Below are positions 31,854 through 39,629 of a stretch of 64,000 nucleotides of DNA, one piece after another. This DNA comes from Endozoicomonas sp. G2_1 (GTDB lineage Bacteria > Pseudomonadota > Gammaproteobacteria > Enterobacterales > Alteromonadaceae): the NCBI RefSeq assembly GCF_017744155.1, contig NZ_JAGHQT010000003.1, positions 64,001 to 128,000 of the forward strand, in the 5' to 3' direction. Both the position numbers and the translations under genes were made by a program. Position 1 is the stretch's first letter. Every line of letters begins with the position of its first letter. The notes under the pieces are model-generated. The model worked only from the letters and a program-made list of their open reading frames with translations. It made no database searches and was not told where the DNA came from.

Positions 31854-32060
31854 ATGCAAAAAGACAATTATCGGGAGCTGCGTCATAACGTTGTGCAAAA
31901 TCTTGAAGAACAGATGTCAGTTTGGCCTGAAAATATGAAACTTCCTGATGGCTGGTATGTGGTTGGTGTAGCTATGAAGTATCAAGAATGTTTGGATTAT
32001 ATAGAAACGCAATGGTTGGATATCCGCCCCTTGAGTCAGAGGAGTGGAATAGGTGGATAA
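31854..32060 (+). CDS. MbtH-like protein (NRPS adenylation-domain partner)
   Basis: About 68 aa from ATG 31854, which has AAGAGG ten bases upstream; an in-frame ATG at 31830 overlaps the HMGS end and would add eight residues. The conserved MbtH features are present: EQMSVWP, the LPDGWYVVG stretch, then ECLDYIETQWLDIRP. MbtH-like proteins bind NRPS A domains and are needed for their solubility and activity. No A domain is in the window, so the partner must be encoded upstream, in agreement with the carrier-Ox remains at the left edge. Confidence 0.93.
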   Translation: MQKDNYRELRHNVVQNLEEQMSVWPENMKLPDGWYVVGVAMKYQECLDYIETQWLDIRPLSQRSGIGG

Positions 32061-32835
32061 TTTTATACAACCAAGTGATCCTGCAGCAAGCGATGGCCAA
32101 AATTCATCGAAGCGGCGTGTTTTAGATTTCAATAAGCTGTCTCAACCTATTAAATTAGTTTGTTTCCCACACGCTGGTGGCAACTCTTCATTTTTTGCTA
32201 AATGGCAAAATATACACCCAAATATTGAACTTACCCGCATTGTTTTACCAGGTCGTGAAACACGAAGAAAAGAACAGGCTAAAACAATAATGGCCGATAT
32301 GTTGGAAGATGTAGTGGGGCAACTTGAGCTGCTAGTAAATGAGCCATATGTTTTATTCGGACATAGTATGGGCTCTGCAATTGCTTATGAGGTTGCACTC
32401 CATTTTGAATCGATAGGAAAAGGCCCTGAGCATTTGTTTGTCTCTGGGAGAAGGGCACCTCACCTTCCTGCAAGACGTCGTCCAGTCTATGATCTTGCAG
32501 AAAATGATTTCTTGAATGCAATGTATAGCCTCAATGGTACGCCTGAGGCGGTAATGCAAGAATCTAGCTTAATGGAGCTGTTTTTGCCTTGTTTACGCGC
32601 TGATTTTGAATTAATTGAAACTTATCAACCAAACCTGAAACGCCGAGTTAATTGCTCTGTTACCGCAATGTGTGGTGATAGTGATCCAGAGGTTAACTGC
32701 AGCGAACTGGCAGCGTGGAAACAGTTAACAAATGGTCAATTTAAGAGTCAGGTTTTTATTGGTGATCACTTTTATCTGCGAAATGCGGAATCTGACGTTT
32801 TTTCCAAAATTAGAAATGACTTATCGTTAAGGTAA
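32053..32835 (+). CDS. Type II thioesterase (editing hydrolase)
   Basis: 260 aa. The GTG start lies inside the end of the mbtH-like gene (eight-base overlap), indicating translational coupling. The TEII pattern is complete: CFPHAGGNSSFF near the N-terminus, LPGRETR, nucleophile Ser105 in GHSMG, VSGRRAPHLP, Asp in CGDSDPEV and a C-terminal His in GDHFYL. TEII enzymes remove misprimed or stalled acyl groups from carrier domains. There is no signal peptide, so it acts in the cytoplasm with the megasynthases. Confidence 0.95.
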   Translation: MDNFIQPSDPAASDGQNSSKRRVLDFNKLSQPIKLVCFPHAGGNSSFFAKWQNIHPNIELTRIVLPGRETRRKEQAKTIMADMLEDVVGQLELLVNEPYVLFGHSMGSAIAYEVALHFESIGKGPEHLFVSGRRAPHLPARRRPVYDLAENDFLNAMYSLNGTPEAVMQESSLMELFLPCLRADFELIETYQPNLKRRVNCSVTAMCGDSDPEVNCSELAAWKQLTNGQFKSQVFIGDHFYLRNAESDVFSKIRNDLSLR

Positions 32836-32891
32836 GTAATCAACGATATAACTGAATTACAATTCTCTAGGCTATTAAAGGAAAAATGAAA

Positions 32892-33614
32892 ATGAGTCTT
32901 CAAATTAACTGTGCTGAAACTTTAGCGCACAGCGAAATAACCGAACTATTGGAAAATGTTTTTATAGTCAAAGGTACCTATAAAGCACAATATGGCGATG
33001 ATATTTGGCAATTCAGCCGTAACATGGTCATTCTGAGAGAAAACGACGAACTATCAATTATTAATAGCATTCGTTTGAATGAATCAGGATTAAAAGCATT
33101 GGAAAACCTTGGTACAGTTAAGAATGTTATCAAGCTTGGCTCTGCTCATGGTATTGATGACGCTTTTTATGTTGGAAATTATGGTGCAAAGTATTGGATG
33201 CTAGCGCATGATGAGCATGAAGGTGGCTTAAGACCTAATGAAGTTTTGAGTAAGACGAATACACCAAGTGACATTATTTCCGTTTATGAGTTGAATACAA
33301 AGAATAAACCTGAAGCACTATTGCTACTCAAGGTCCATGGTGGCGTGCTGGTGAGTTGCGACAGTATTAAAAACTGGGATGTTGTGGATGCGTTCTTCAG
33401 CACTGAAAGTGGAGAAAAAATGAGTCAGTATGGCATGATTAAGTCTTTAGATATCGATTTAAACTGGGTTAAGAACCTGGAAATCCCAGCACTCGATTAC
33501 AAAAATCTACTTAAAGTGGAATTTAAGCATTTCGTTCCCGGTCACGGGACGGTTATTCTAAATGAGGCCTATCCAAAAATTGAAGACGCTATTTTGACCG
33601 CGTTTCCACATTAG
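32892..33614 (+). CDS. MBL-fold protein with reduced metal-binding motif
   Basis: About 240 aa; ATG 32892 is preferred over ATG 32886 because AAAGGA at 32877 is nine bases upstream. The order of features is that of a metallo-beta-lactamase fold: LGSAHGIDDAFY in place of HxHxDH (one His, two Asp), a central LLLKVHGGVLVSCDSI strand, and FVPGHGTVI near the C-terminus. It resembles DUF4336-like proteins. It follows the TEII gene by about 55 bases in the same direction and could be the last gene of the biosynthetic operon, perhaps as a hydrolase or resistance function; this is inference. Confidence 0.72.
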   Translation: MSLQINCAETLAHSEITELLENVFIVKGTYKAQYGDDIWQFSRNMVILRENDELSIINSIRLNESGLKALENLGTVKNVIKLGSAHGIDDAFYVGNYGAKYWMLAHDEHEGGLRPNEVLSKTNTPSDIISVYELNTKNKPEALLLLKVHGGVLVSCDSIKNWDVVDAFFSTESGEKMSQYGMIKSLDIDLNWVKNLEIPALDYKNLLKVEFKHFVPGHGTVILNEAYPKIEDAILTAFPH

Positions 33615-33661
33615 TTTTTGTCGCGATAGGATTTAACTTGTTCAGTTGAAGAGTAGTGAAT

Positions 33662-34186
33662 ATGGCTAGATATTTTGCATTGTTGAGAGGTATAAATGTA
33701 GGGAAGCACAATGTGCTATCCATGGAGAAATTAAAAAAAACGTTTGAAAAAGAACAATGTGAAAATGTCTCCACCTACATACGCAGTGGTAATGCACTGT
33801 TTGACTATCAAGGTATTGCGATAACAGATTTAGCGCAAAAATTGACTGAGCAAGTTTCCGATATTGTTGGCGCTTTAATCCCTGTCCGGATTTTTCCTTG
33901 TTCTCTATTAATGACGACATTAGAAGGAAATCCGTTTAAAGAGAAAATAGCAAATCAGGTTCACGCTTTTTTCAATGTAGAAGAAGAGCAGTCTTTTCCA
34001 CACGAAGAATTAAATAAACTACTGTTGCCATCTGAGCAACTCGTTGGGCTGGATGATGTCATGTATTTACATGCGCCAGAAGGACTTAAAAAATCCAAAA
34101 TGATAGGTAAAGTGGAAAAGTTGATGGGTGGGAAAGTTACTGTCCGAAACCTGAATACCTTAAACAAAATGGCGAATCTTATCTAA
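33662..34186 (+). CDS. DUF1697 family protein
   Basis: About 174 aa from ATG 33662; a GTG two codons earlier is possible. The N-terminus MARYFALLRGINVGKHNVLSM and the later STYIRSGNALF and SKMIGKVEKLMGGKVTVRN are characteristic of DUF1697, a family of unknown biochemical function found in many bacteria. It lies 47 bases after the MBL-fold gene on the same strand, but this family is not linked to polyketide synthesis, so it probably marks the end of the cluster. Confidence 0.92.
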   Translation: MARYFALLRGINVGKHNVLSMEKLKKTFEKEQCENVSTYIRSGNALFDYQGIAITDLAQKLTEQVSDIVGALIPVRIFPCSLLMTTLEGNPFKEKIANQVHAFFNVEEEQSFPHEELNKLLLPSEQLVGLDDVMYLHAPEGLKKSKMIGKVEKLMGGKVTVRNLNTLNKMANLI

Positions 34187-34556
34187 CTGTATATTACAGT
34201 GATTTTGGCCAAGTGAGACAATCAGGTGTTGCCAACATAAGTAGCGAAACATTGCCACTAATAAAGATCCCCGGGGCAAGCCCTTCTGCTAATTCAGAAC
34301 CTACTTCTTAGGAGGGATATTTAGTTAGTTACTCTTCAAACCAGTTACGCCGTAAGCATCAGGGAATTAAGCCCGAAGAAATTAAAAGAAATATTAAGAG
34401 GTTTAATGGTTGTTTAACAAATCTGCAAGTTTAGCTTAATGCATTTGCTCATATCTGATCTTAAAGTTTCGATGAATGGAGTTGTACTTCATCTGACAGG
34501 CAGCTATGCGCGAAAGTCGGATATTGAATAAAATGTAAAGCGCCATTATTTTCACA

Positions 34557-34576
34557 TTACTGAGAACTCTCAGTAA
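34557..34576. promoter_or_regulatory. Perfect 20-bp palindrome, candidate operator 1
   Basis: TTACTGAGA-AC-TCTCAGTAA: nine-base arms with a two-base centre, all pairs matched. It resembles the second site at 34626 (centre-to-centre distance 69 bp). Likely a dimeric regulator site; the regulator and target are unknown. Confidence 0.55.
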
Positions 34577-34625
34577 ATATACACCTGTTTTAATTTAGAT
34601 AAATTTGCTAAATCAAACTCGGATA

Positions 34626-34645
34626 TTAGTCAGAATTCTCACTAA
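34626..34645. promoter_or_regulatory. Near-perfect 20-bp palindrome, candidate operator 2
   Basis: TTAGTCAGA-AT-TCTCACTAA, with one mismatched pair. It shares the layout and most positions with the site at 34557, which makes chance less likely. Confidence 0.5.
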
Positions 34646-34790
34646 GATCCCAAATTTTTTAAAATCGCTTTGTTTTTTTTATTTTAACTGATTGATAATT
34701 TTACTTATTCTGGTAGTTTGAAAAAGGATAAGGTAGATGGAAATTACTAAGGCGTCTACACAATAAGCTGTTAGCAGTTAAGGAAAGTAT

Positions 34791-35261
34791 GTGGTTATTT
34801 CAGATAACATAACAAAAGAAGAGTTAGATATTTTCGCTAGCTTATTGAAGCAGGATTCTGCTAAAGGACACTATGATAAACAGTTTACTGATTTGGCATT
34901 TAACAAAAATTACTTAACTCATATTAGTAATACTTCAGAAATCATTGGTTACCCTGGTTCTGCTTTAATTTTAGTATTTCGCGAAAATAACAATCCAGTA
35001 TGCTTTGCTGTAGTATGCAGTAGCCTTGTACCTGAGTTTGACAGTGAAATACTATTTTTCTCTACTTTGTCTCATCGTAGGAAAAAAGGCTTCGGTGAAG
35101 CTGCCATCAAGCTAATTTTGGAAGAAGTTAAAGGTAAAAGTGTTCTGGCGAGGTGTATACCCAAGTCGAAGGCTATGATTCGACTGCTTAATCGCAGTGG
35201 CTTTAATCAAATTACATTGAGTAGTTCAAAAAATATAAATTTCGTGCATCAGAACTGTTAA
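34791..35261 (+). CDS. GNAT-family acetyltransferase, probable integron cassette gene
   Basis: 156 aa from GTG 34791, with AGGAAAG just upstream. The C-terminal half has the GNAT acetyl-CoA loop region HRRKKGFGEAAIKLILEE followed by ARCIPKSKAMIRLLNRSGF, the usual end of the fold. The N-terminal half is not recognisable beyond that. The stop codon is immediately followed by an attC-like site, the normal arrangement of an integron gene cassette. Substrate unknown. Confidence 0.8.
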   Translation: MVISDNITKEELDIFASLLKQDSAKGHYDKQFTDLAFNKNYLTHISNTSEIIGYPGSALILVFRENNNPVCFAVVCSSLVPEFDSEILFFSTLSHRRKKGFGEAAIKLILEEVKGKSVLARCIPKSKAMIRLLNRSGFNQITLSSSKNINFVHQNC

Positions 35262-35369
35262 CTAACGCCTAAAATAAAGGACGGAATACGCTTGGCTTGT
35301 GCTCCTTCATCGCTAATTTTAGCCAAGAATTTTGCACTTCTGAGGCGAAGCGTTATACATCACCATAGA
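35257..35369 (+). repeat. Integron attC-like site A
   Basis: Directly after the GNAT stop there is a two-level imperfect inverted repeat: outer arms TAACGC and GCGTTA, inner arms CTTGGCT and AGCCAAG around a loop containing GCTCCTTCATCGC, ending in GTTATAC. This is the form of attC sites of chromosomal integrons of marine Gammaproteobacteria. The inner stem and loop match the second site near 36210. No integrase gene is seen in the window. Confidence 0.72.
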
Positions 35370-35387
35370 TGGGACGATTGATTTTTT

Positions 35388-36107
35388 ATGGAAGAATCTA
35401 AAAGGATACGAAGCCTTAAAAAGCGATTAATAAAAGAGCTCCCTTTTTTCCCAAATAATAAGAAAACATTAACCGACCTAGAATCTCAAAGTCTAAATGG
35501 GATCTTAATTCACTATCTTCACTGGAAAACAAGACTAGTCCCAGCAAGGAGGCGGCGAATACAGATAGCACCTGAAGTTACGTCTGACAAGAGGTGGAGA
35601 AGGTTAAAAGAAGATATAAACGCTTTACTACACAAAATCCGCAACGAAGAAGATGTTTTTCCTTACTTATCCAAAAGGGCGCATTACTATGGCTATACCC
35701 CAGCCCAGCGAATAAAGGACGGTGAGGTTGATTCTTGGGAAGATAAGGATCAAATATTAAACACCAAAGGTTTTCACCATTTTCACCTAAATATGAATGT
35801 CCAGAGTACAGGGCTTTCTGAGAGAACAGATGATGTTCTTTTTGCATACGTAACACGAGAAAACTTTCATGCTATTGGTATTTTTGATCACTCTGTGTTC
35901 GATTCAGCTGATAGCAACGGTAATATGAATGATGAACGCTCTAGAATGTGGAGGCTTCACGAAAAACATGCAATGCTAGGAATGGAACCTGGAACTGCAT
36001 ATATAAGTCACCCTATAGCTACTTCAGGCCACCCAATTTATATAGTTCGAATGGCTGATTTTTACGCAAATATCATCCGAGCAACTACAATTTTGAGTGG
36101 TACATAA
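35388..36107 (+). CDS. Unrecognised 239-aa protein in a cassette-like position
   Basis: I do not recognise this protein. It is basic at the N-terminus (several Arg/Lys runs), has no signal peptide or membrane segment, and contains a striking GFHHFHL segment followed by RTDDVLFAYV and HAIGIFDH. The spaced His and Asp residues hint at a metal-dependent or nuclease-like active site, but this is only a hint. It lies between two attC-like sites in the same orientation as the GNAT gene, so it is probably the second gene cassette. Confidence 0.75.
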   Translation: MEESKRIRSLKKRLIKELPFFPNNKKTLTDLESQSLNGILIHYLHWKTRLVPARRRRIQIAPEVTSDKRWRRLKEDINALLHKIRNEEDVFPYLSKRAHYYGYTPAQRIKDGEVDSWEDKDQILNTKGFHHFHLNMNVQSTGLSERTDDVLFAYVTRENFHAIGIFDHSVFDSADSNGNMNDERSRMWRLHEKHAMLGMEPGTAYISHPIATSGHPIYIVRMADFYANIIRATTILSGT

Positions 36108-36204
36108 ATAATCTTGATTTGTGTGCATACGATAAAAAAACAGAAGTGTTATTTAATATTCACTTAGGTCATATATAAATGCATACTAGTCATTGAAGCA
36201 GGAT

Positions 36205-36290
36205 ATAAAAGTAGTTGGTTTTTGCTCGTACCTCGCTTATTTTGACCAACTATTTTACGGCCTCTGAATTAGGTGTAAATTGTCCGCTAC
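36205..36290 (+). repeat. Degenerate attC-like site B
   Basis: Inner arms AGTTGGT and ACCAACT enclose a loop with GCTCGTACCTCGCTTATTTTG, closely parallel to site A at 35257. The right outer part (TTAGGTGTAA) has no good left partner, so the site is decayed or truncated. It follows the 239-aa gene by about 100 bases. Confidence 0.6.
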
Positions 36291-36408
36291 GGACACATTG
36301 GCGATCGTCAGGCTTGATTAAGTTTTACTACTCGAATCTGACAGATAAAGCTAATAATTTTCAATATAAGCAAATACTTAGTTGGTTTTATTTTGGTGAC
36401 TGTCCTTT

Positions 36409-36801
36409 TCAACACCAGCCAGACTGTCGTTTAAAATAGCGTATTTGAGCCTCACTAAAATAAGACGAATATTGCGTTTTTTTAAATGCACTGAGTCCCA
36501 AACGACTTTTAGCTCTTTTTTTGTAGTTAAGTTTTTCGGTTAATCGTGTTAACCCATAGGAGCGATCTTCTAATAGTGAGTAATATCTATTGAGCTCATG
36601 AAGGTCTTGCTTAATTTGCTCTATATCTAGCTCCTCTACCCAATAATGAACTTCAAATCGGCTAATATTATAAGCATAAAGATCTGTATCGAGAAAAAGC
36701 TTATATATCTCAAATTGCTTATGACAGTCGGTTTTTAATTGAAGTTCAAATTCTTCCAACTTTTGATGACTATTTAGAAGGGGGGAATAGTTATCGAGCA
36801 A
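36409..36801 (-). CDS. SieB-like small membrane protein, probably N-terminally truncated
   Basis: The clear reading frame runs from a TTG near 36801 to the stop at 36409 (130 aa), but the same frame stays open upstream to about 36957 and encodes GLDRFRKEHEKWIFLG and a hydrophobic helix, without any ATG. That upstream part resembles superinfection-exclusion B-type membrane proteins. The C-terminal part is soluble and charged (EELDIEQIKQDLHELNRYY). It is therefore either a gene broken near its 5' end or one using an unusual start. Family assignment is tentative. Confidence 0.45.
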   Translation of the reverse strand: MLDNYSPLLNSHQKLEEFELQLKTDCHKQFEIYKLFLDTDLYAYNISRFEVHYWVEELDIEQIKQDLHELNRYYSLLEDRSYGLTRLTEKLNYKKRAKSRLGLSAFKKTQYSSYFSEAQIRYFKRQSGWC

Positions 36802-37002
36802 AAAGCTAATGAATCGGTCTTTAATCAGTACAATAGGAAGTAAATAAGAATTTATTGCTATCAGGTAAACAATCTCAGGAATAATTGTACCAAGAAAAAT
36901 CCACTTTTCGTGTTCTTTTCTAAACCTGTCAAGTCCAATCAGGCAAGCTAACGCTTCTAATATTTATTCAAACAATCTAGAGTTATAAGTGGTGTAGCTA
37001 TC

Positions 37003-37257
37003 ATGGTATTTATAATGGTGGCGATTGGGTTCTGGTTGAGTTACTTACAATTTAAACGCGACGGTAAGAATAATACTAAATCCTCAGTTCATTTGAAGCT
37101 GGGTAATGATGGTATTGAAATAAATAGCTCAGTTATAGGTCTTAGTATACTCGCAATGAGTTTTTGGTTCTTTCAAACATACATTGACCGTGTTTACAGT
37201 GTAGAAGTTAAACAGTTTTCAACAATAGACTTCTCGACCTTTGGCAGTAACCAATAA
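37003..37257 (+). CDS. Small two-helix membrane protein
   Basis: 84 aa, ATG 37003 (a second ATG is at 37015). Two hydrophobic segments (about residues 1-15 and 43-62) flank a polar loop. The frame is open upstream to 36961 and still looks like coding sequence (SRVISGVAIMV), so the 5' end may have been lost. Function unknown. Confidence 0.5.
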   Translation: MVFIMVAIGFWLSYLQFKRDGKNNTKSSVHLKLGNDGIEINSSVIGLSILAMSFWFFQTYIDRVYSVEVKQFSTIDFSTFGSNQ

Positions 37258-37299
37258 TAACAAGAACAACGTTACAGTGTTTAATATGGATATTAAATT

Positions 37300-37440
37300 A
37301 TGACGTTAGAGCAAAAAAATCGATTAGATGAATTAGCAGAGCTTGTCTTAGCCGAAGAGGCAACGCAAGAACAAGTAAACGAATATAAAGAGCTTCTGGA
37401 TTTATGGAATCATTCATTTCAAATAAATGAGCTTCCCTGA
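37300..37440 (+). CDS. Short acidic ORF, 46 aa
   Basis: ATG 37300 to TGA 37440, encoding a Glu/Leu-rich, probably helical peptide (begins MTLEQKNRLDELAELVLAEE). It starts about 40 bases after the preceding small membrane protein gene on the same strand. No homologue recognised; coding status rests on amphipathic composition only. Confidence 0.4.
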   Translation: MTLEQKNRLDELAELVLAEEATQEQVNEYKELLDLWNHSFQINELP

Positions 37441-37541
37441 TTTCAGAGTATATAGAGTAATACGAATGAACACAGTACTTGACTGGTGCAACGGTTTAAG
37501 CCTTTACACACAATATATTTTGTCCACTTTTTGTCTAAATA

Positions 37542-37569
37542 TTGACAACTTTAAGATGAAAACTATAAT
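37542..37569 (+). promoter_or_regulatory. Consensus sigma70-type promoter
   Basis: TTGACA at 37542-37547 and TATAAT at 37564-37569, both perfect, with a 16-base spacer. The next gene starts at 37668, giving a leader of roughly 90 bases. Confidence 0.7.
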
Positions 37570-37667
37570 GCGTAGTGCAAGGAATTAAGCATGTCTGCTT
37601 ATTTTTAAAGGGTTTATTGGTTTATACTTTATAACGTACTAAAAATAATAACTTTTAAGGATTGAAA

Positions 37668-37901
37668 ATGGCTTCAGATCTTTTATCATTCATACTAGCC
37701 GCAATAATTAGCGTTGCGGGCCTCACCTTTGGTTTCTCAGATTCCGACATTTCAGCGTCAGAGACAGATATTATCATTGAAAAAAATATAGCTCCCTCAG
37801 CTTTAAGTGAACAGCAAGATACTTTCTTAAAACAAATGGGCGAGCAAAGGGTTGGTGGATTTGGTGGTGTTAAGCCGCCTGATCAAATTATTCATAAATA
37901 G
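37668..37901 (+). CDS. Small secreted or membrane-anchored protein, 77 aa
   Basis: ATG 37668 with TAAGGA seven bases upstream. Residues 3-22 form a hydrophobic segment (LLSFILAAIISVAGLTFGF), followed by an acidic Ser/Asp stretch and a Gly-rich C-terminus (RVGGFGGVKPP). It has its own consensus promoter and a rho-independent terminator, so it is likely expressed as a monocistron. No family recognised. Confidence 0.65.
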   Translation: MASDLLSFILAAIISVAGLTFGFSDSDISASETDIIIEKNIAPSALSEQQDTFLKQMGEQRVGGFGGVKPPDQIIHK

Positions 37902-37952
37902 AGATTGCTTTCTCTTAATAAAAAAACAACAATAAATCAACAAATCCTTTAC

Positions 37953-37976
37953 AACACTGCATCTTGCAGTGTTTTT
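37953..37976 (+). terminator. Rho-independent terminator
   Basis: Perfect eight-base stem AACACTGC / GCAGTGTT with loop ATCTT, running into a T-tract, about 50 bases after the 77-aa gene. Confidence 0.8.
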
Positions 37977-37988
37977 CATTGAGTGGCT

Positions 37989-38795
37989 ATGCTTAACCTG
38001 ATTTCTTCATCAATAGAGTCAATTTCCAATGTCTTATACACCACCTATAAAAGCCGACTTTTACGTAATTTTTTGTATGTTTCAGCTATAATTATTATCG
38101 TACTTTTTGTTAGTTTCCAGGGCTGGGGGCAGTTTAAAAAAACAGACATATATTACTCAACATTTGCATCGGAAATTGAGAAAAATGCCAAAGACGCTAG
38201 GATTATCTCAACTAAGCTATTGTCATTAATTCATACGTGGGAAAACCTCTCGAATGAGAGCATTAACAATGATGATAGACAAAAGCTCATTAAAAAAATG
38301 CGAGATATGCTCTATGCACAGTCTCGTATTGATATAAACCAATTAAAGAAAAACAACCCTGAAGAGTACTTATCTTTACAGAGCAATATTGGTGTTGCTT
38401 ATGTTATTGCCGCGGATGTGTATGGCAATAAAGATTACCTAGATGAAGCTAAAAAACATTTAAATTCAGCAATGGATGCGAATAAAGACGATAGTATCAA
38501 GTACGACTTAGCTTGGTACAATGATAGTGCCATCTCCTATAAGCTCATCGGTTACCAAATCTATTATCACGCAATTAAGTTTAACTTAGGAAGCACAACG
38601 GCATTGAATGACAGTGAGCTGGATATTCAAGACTCTAAAAATAATCATGAGATTTTTAACAAGTCAGACACAAAGTTTTCGGAGTTAATTAAAATATCGA
38701 CAGAGCTTGGGGGTATTCAACATTTGATAGATAAAGGTATTATCGCAAACTATACCGTTCGGTCGTCATTAAGAAAAATGGGGTTGTATAAGTGA
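37989..38795 (+). CDS. Single-pass membrane protein of unknown function
   Basis: About 268 aa from ATG 37989 (GTG 37983 also in frame). A short cytoplasmic N-terminus is followed by one strong membrane helix (FLYVSAIIIIVLFVSF, about residues 30-46) and a long, Asn/Lys/Asp-rich, helical extracytoplasmic domain. The segment around YVIAADVYGNKDYLDEAKKH resembles a TPR-like helical pair. No family recognised. It follows the terminator of the 77-aa gene. Confidence 0.65.
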   Translation: MLNLISSSIESISNVLYTTYKSRLLRNFLYVSAIIIIVLFVSFQGWGQFKKTDIYYSTFASEIEKNAKDARIISTKLLSLIHTWENLSNESINNDDRQKLIKKMRDMLYAQSRIDINQLKKNNPEEYLSLQSNIGVAYVIAADVYGNKDYLDEAKKHLNSAMDANKDDSIKYDLAWYNDSAISYKLIGYQIYYHAIKFNLGSTTALNDSELDIQDSKNNHEIFNKSDTKFSELIKISTELGGIQHLIDKGIIANYTVRSSLRKMGLYK

Positions 38796-38799
38796 GCGC

Positions 38800-38943
38800 G
38801 CGCGGGCGTTTAAATTACTTGAACGATTTGTTTTTGATACAAATGACCCGGGTAATAAGTATTATCATGGCTTAGGAGTAGCCTTTGATAATAAGCCTTT
38901 TAGCAAGCAGGCTTGTTATATCAATGAACATGCGATGAATTAA
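38800..38943 (+). pseudogene. C-terminal gene fragment, about 47 residues
   Basis: A frame encoding RAFKLLERFVFDTNDPGNKY to EHAMN and a stop has well-behaved protein composition but no start codon; it begins within the GC-rich bases just after the preceding stop. It looks like the end of a gene whose remainder was lost. Original family not recognised. Confidence 0.4.
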
Positions 38944-39036
38944 TCTTCGTTAAATTGCGACGAGCTATCGTGTTAAACAAGTCTATACTATCAAAGCTGA
39001 TTGAATTTCCTAGAGACTAAAATGCCCCCAGTTAAC

Positions 39037-39317
39037 ATGACAAGACAGCCGACCCTCCTGGGTATATTCGTTAAACATGAAATGCTCGACAAGCATACAA
39101 TTTAGGACACCGAGGAGTTGATGAAAATATTCTCACGGTGTTTGCAGATAGCCTGGCTAGGTACAGTGCTATAATGGTACGTCGGCTCGCGTTAGCAACT
39201 GGGACGAGTGTCAATATATGGCTTAACATGCAGTCTATAAGAGATATTTGGGAGGCTGAAAATATTACCGAAGACCTTGGTGTAGATTTAGCATTTTGGC
39301 GCATGGGACGTACTTAG
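39037..39317 (+). pseudogene. higA-type antitoxin gene, frameshifted
   Basis: The first frame from ATG 39037 encodes MTRQPTLLGIFVKHEML, the typical HigA start, then stops at HTI. A second frame continues with GHRGVDENILTVFADSLARY, then RRLALATGTSVNIWLNMQ, the typical HigA C-terminal region, and ends at 39317. Total length (about 280 bases) is slightly below an intact higA, and the central helix-turn-helix is damaged. No higB toxin is recognisable beside it. Confidence 0.7.
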
Positions 39318-39344
39318 TAATCATACAATTTAAGAGGAAATCAT

Positions 39345-39629
39345 ATGAGTAAAAAAAAATGGTTTTATGTCACTGAAACCTCTGATGTTGGTGGCTATCA
39401 AGAAATAACCTTTGAACGAGAAAACCATAACTCTGTCATTATTCAAGTTGAAAACCCTGAAAAATACTCGGTGTGTAAAGAGAATAATTATCAAAAAATT
39501 ACGTTAGCGATTGATGCCCAAGAGTTTGATAAACTTGCCATTGCTTGGTGCAAGAAAAGAAAACTTCATGGTGCCCTTGGTGGTCCAGTTGGAAGAGAAT
39601 ATGGCAGTCCTGATTACCTAGATGAATGA
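39345..39629 (+). CDS. Conserved-looking small protein, 94 aa
   Basis: ATG 39345 with AAGAGG upstream. A compact, mainly beta-type soluble protein (KKWFYVTETSDVGGYQEITF, later LHGALGGPVGREYGSPDYL). No family recognised. Its stop overlaps the next start (ATGA), so the two genes are probably co-translated. Confidence 0.6.
   Translation: MSKKKWFYVTETSDVGGYQEITFERENHNSVIIQVENPEKYSVCKENNYQKITLAIDAQEFDKLAIAWCKKRKLHGALGGPVGREYGSPDYLDE

Larger units (their letters stand above)
34187..34790 (+). other. 604-bp gene-free stretch with two related palindromes
   Basis: No convincing gene was found on either strand. A short frame around 34336-34410 ends quickly and lacks a start. The notable content is a pair of related 20-bp inverted repeats (34557-34576 and 34626-34645), in AT-rich DNA upstream of the GNAT gene. 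Confidence 0.6.

Noticed and set aside
36215..36439. 74-aa plus-strand ORF
   Set aside because: It starts within the second attC-like site and runs antisense into the minus-strand gene at 36409; composition is not protein-like.
36944..36960. Possible third attC end (GAAGCGTTAGC on the minus strand)
   Set aside because: Only one short core-like element is present without a partner arm or loop similarity to sites A and B.
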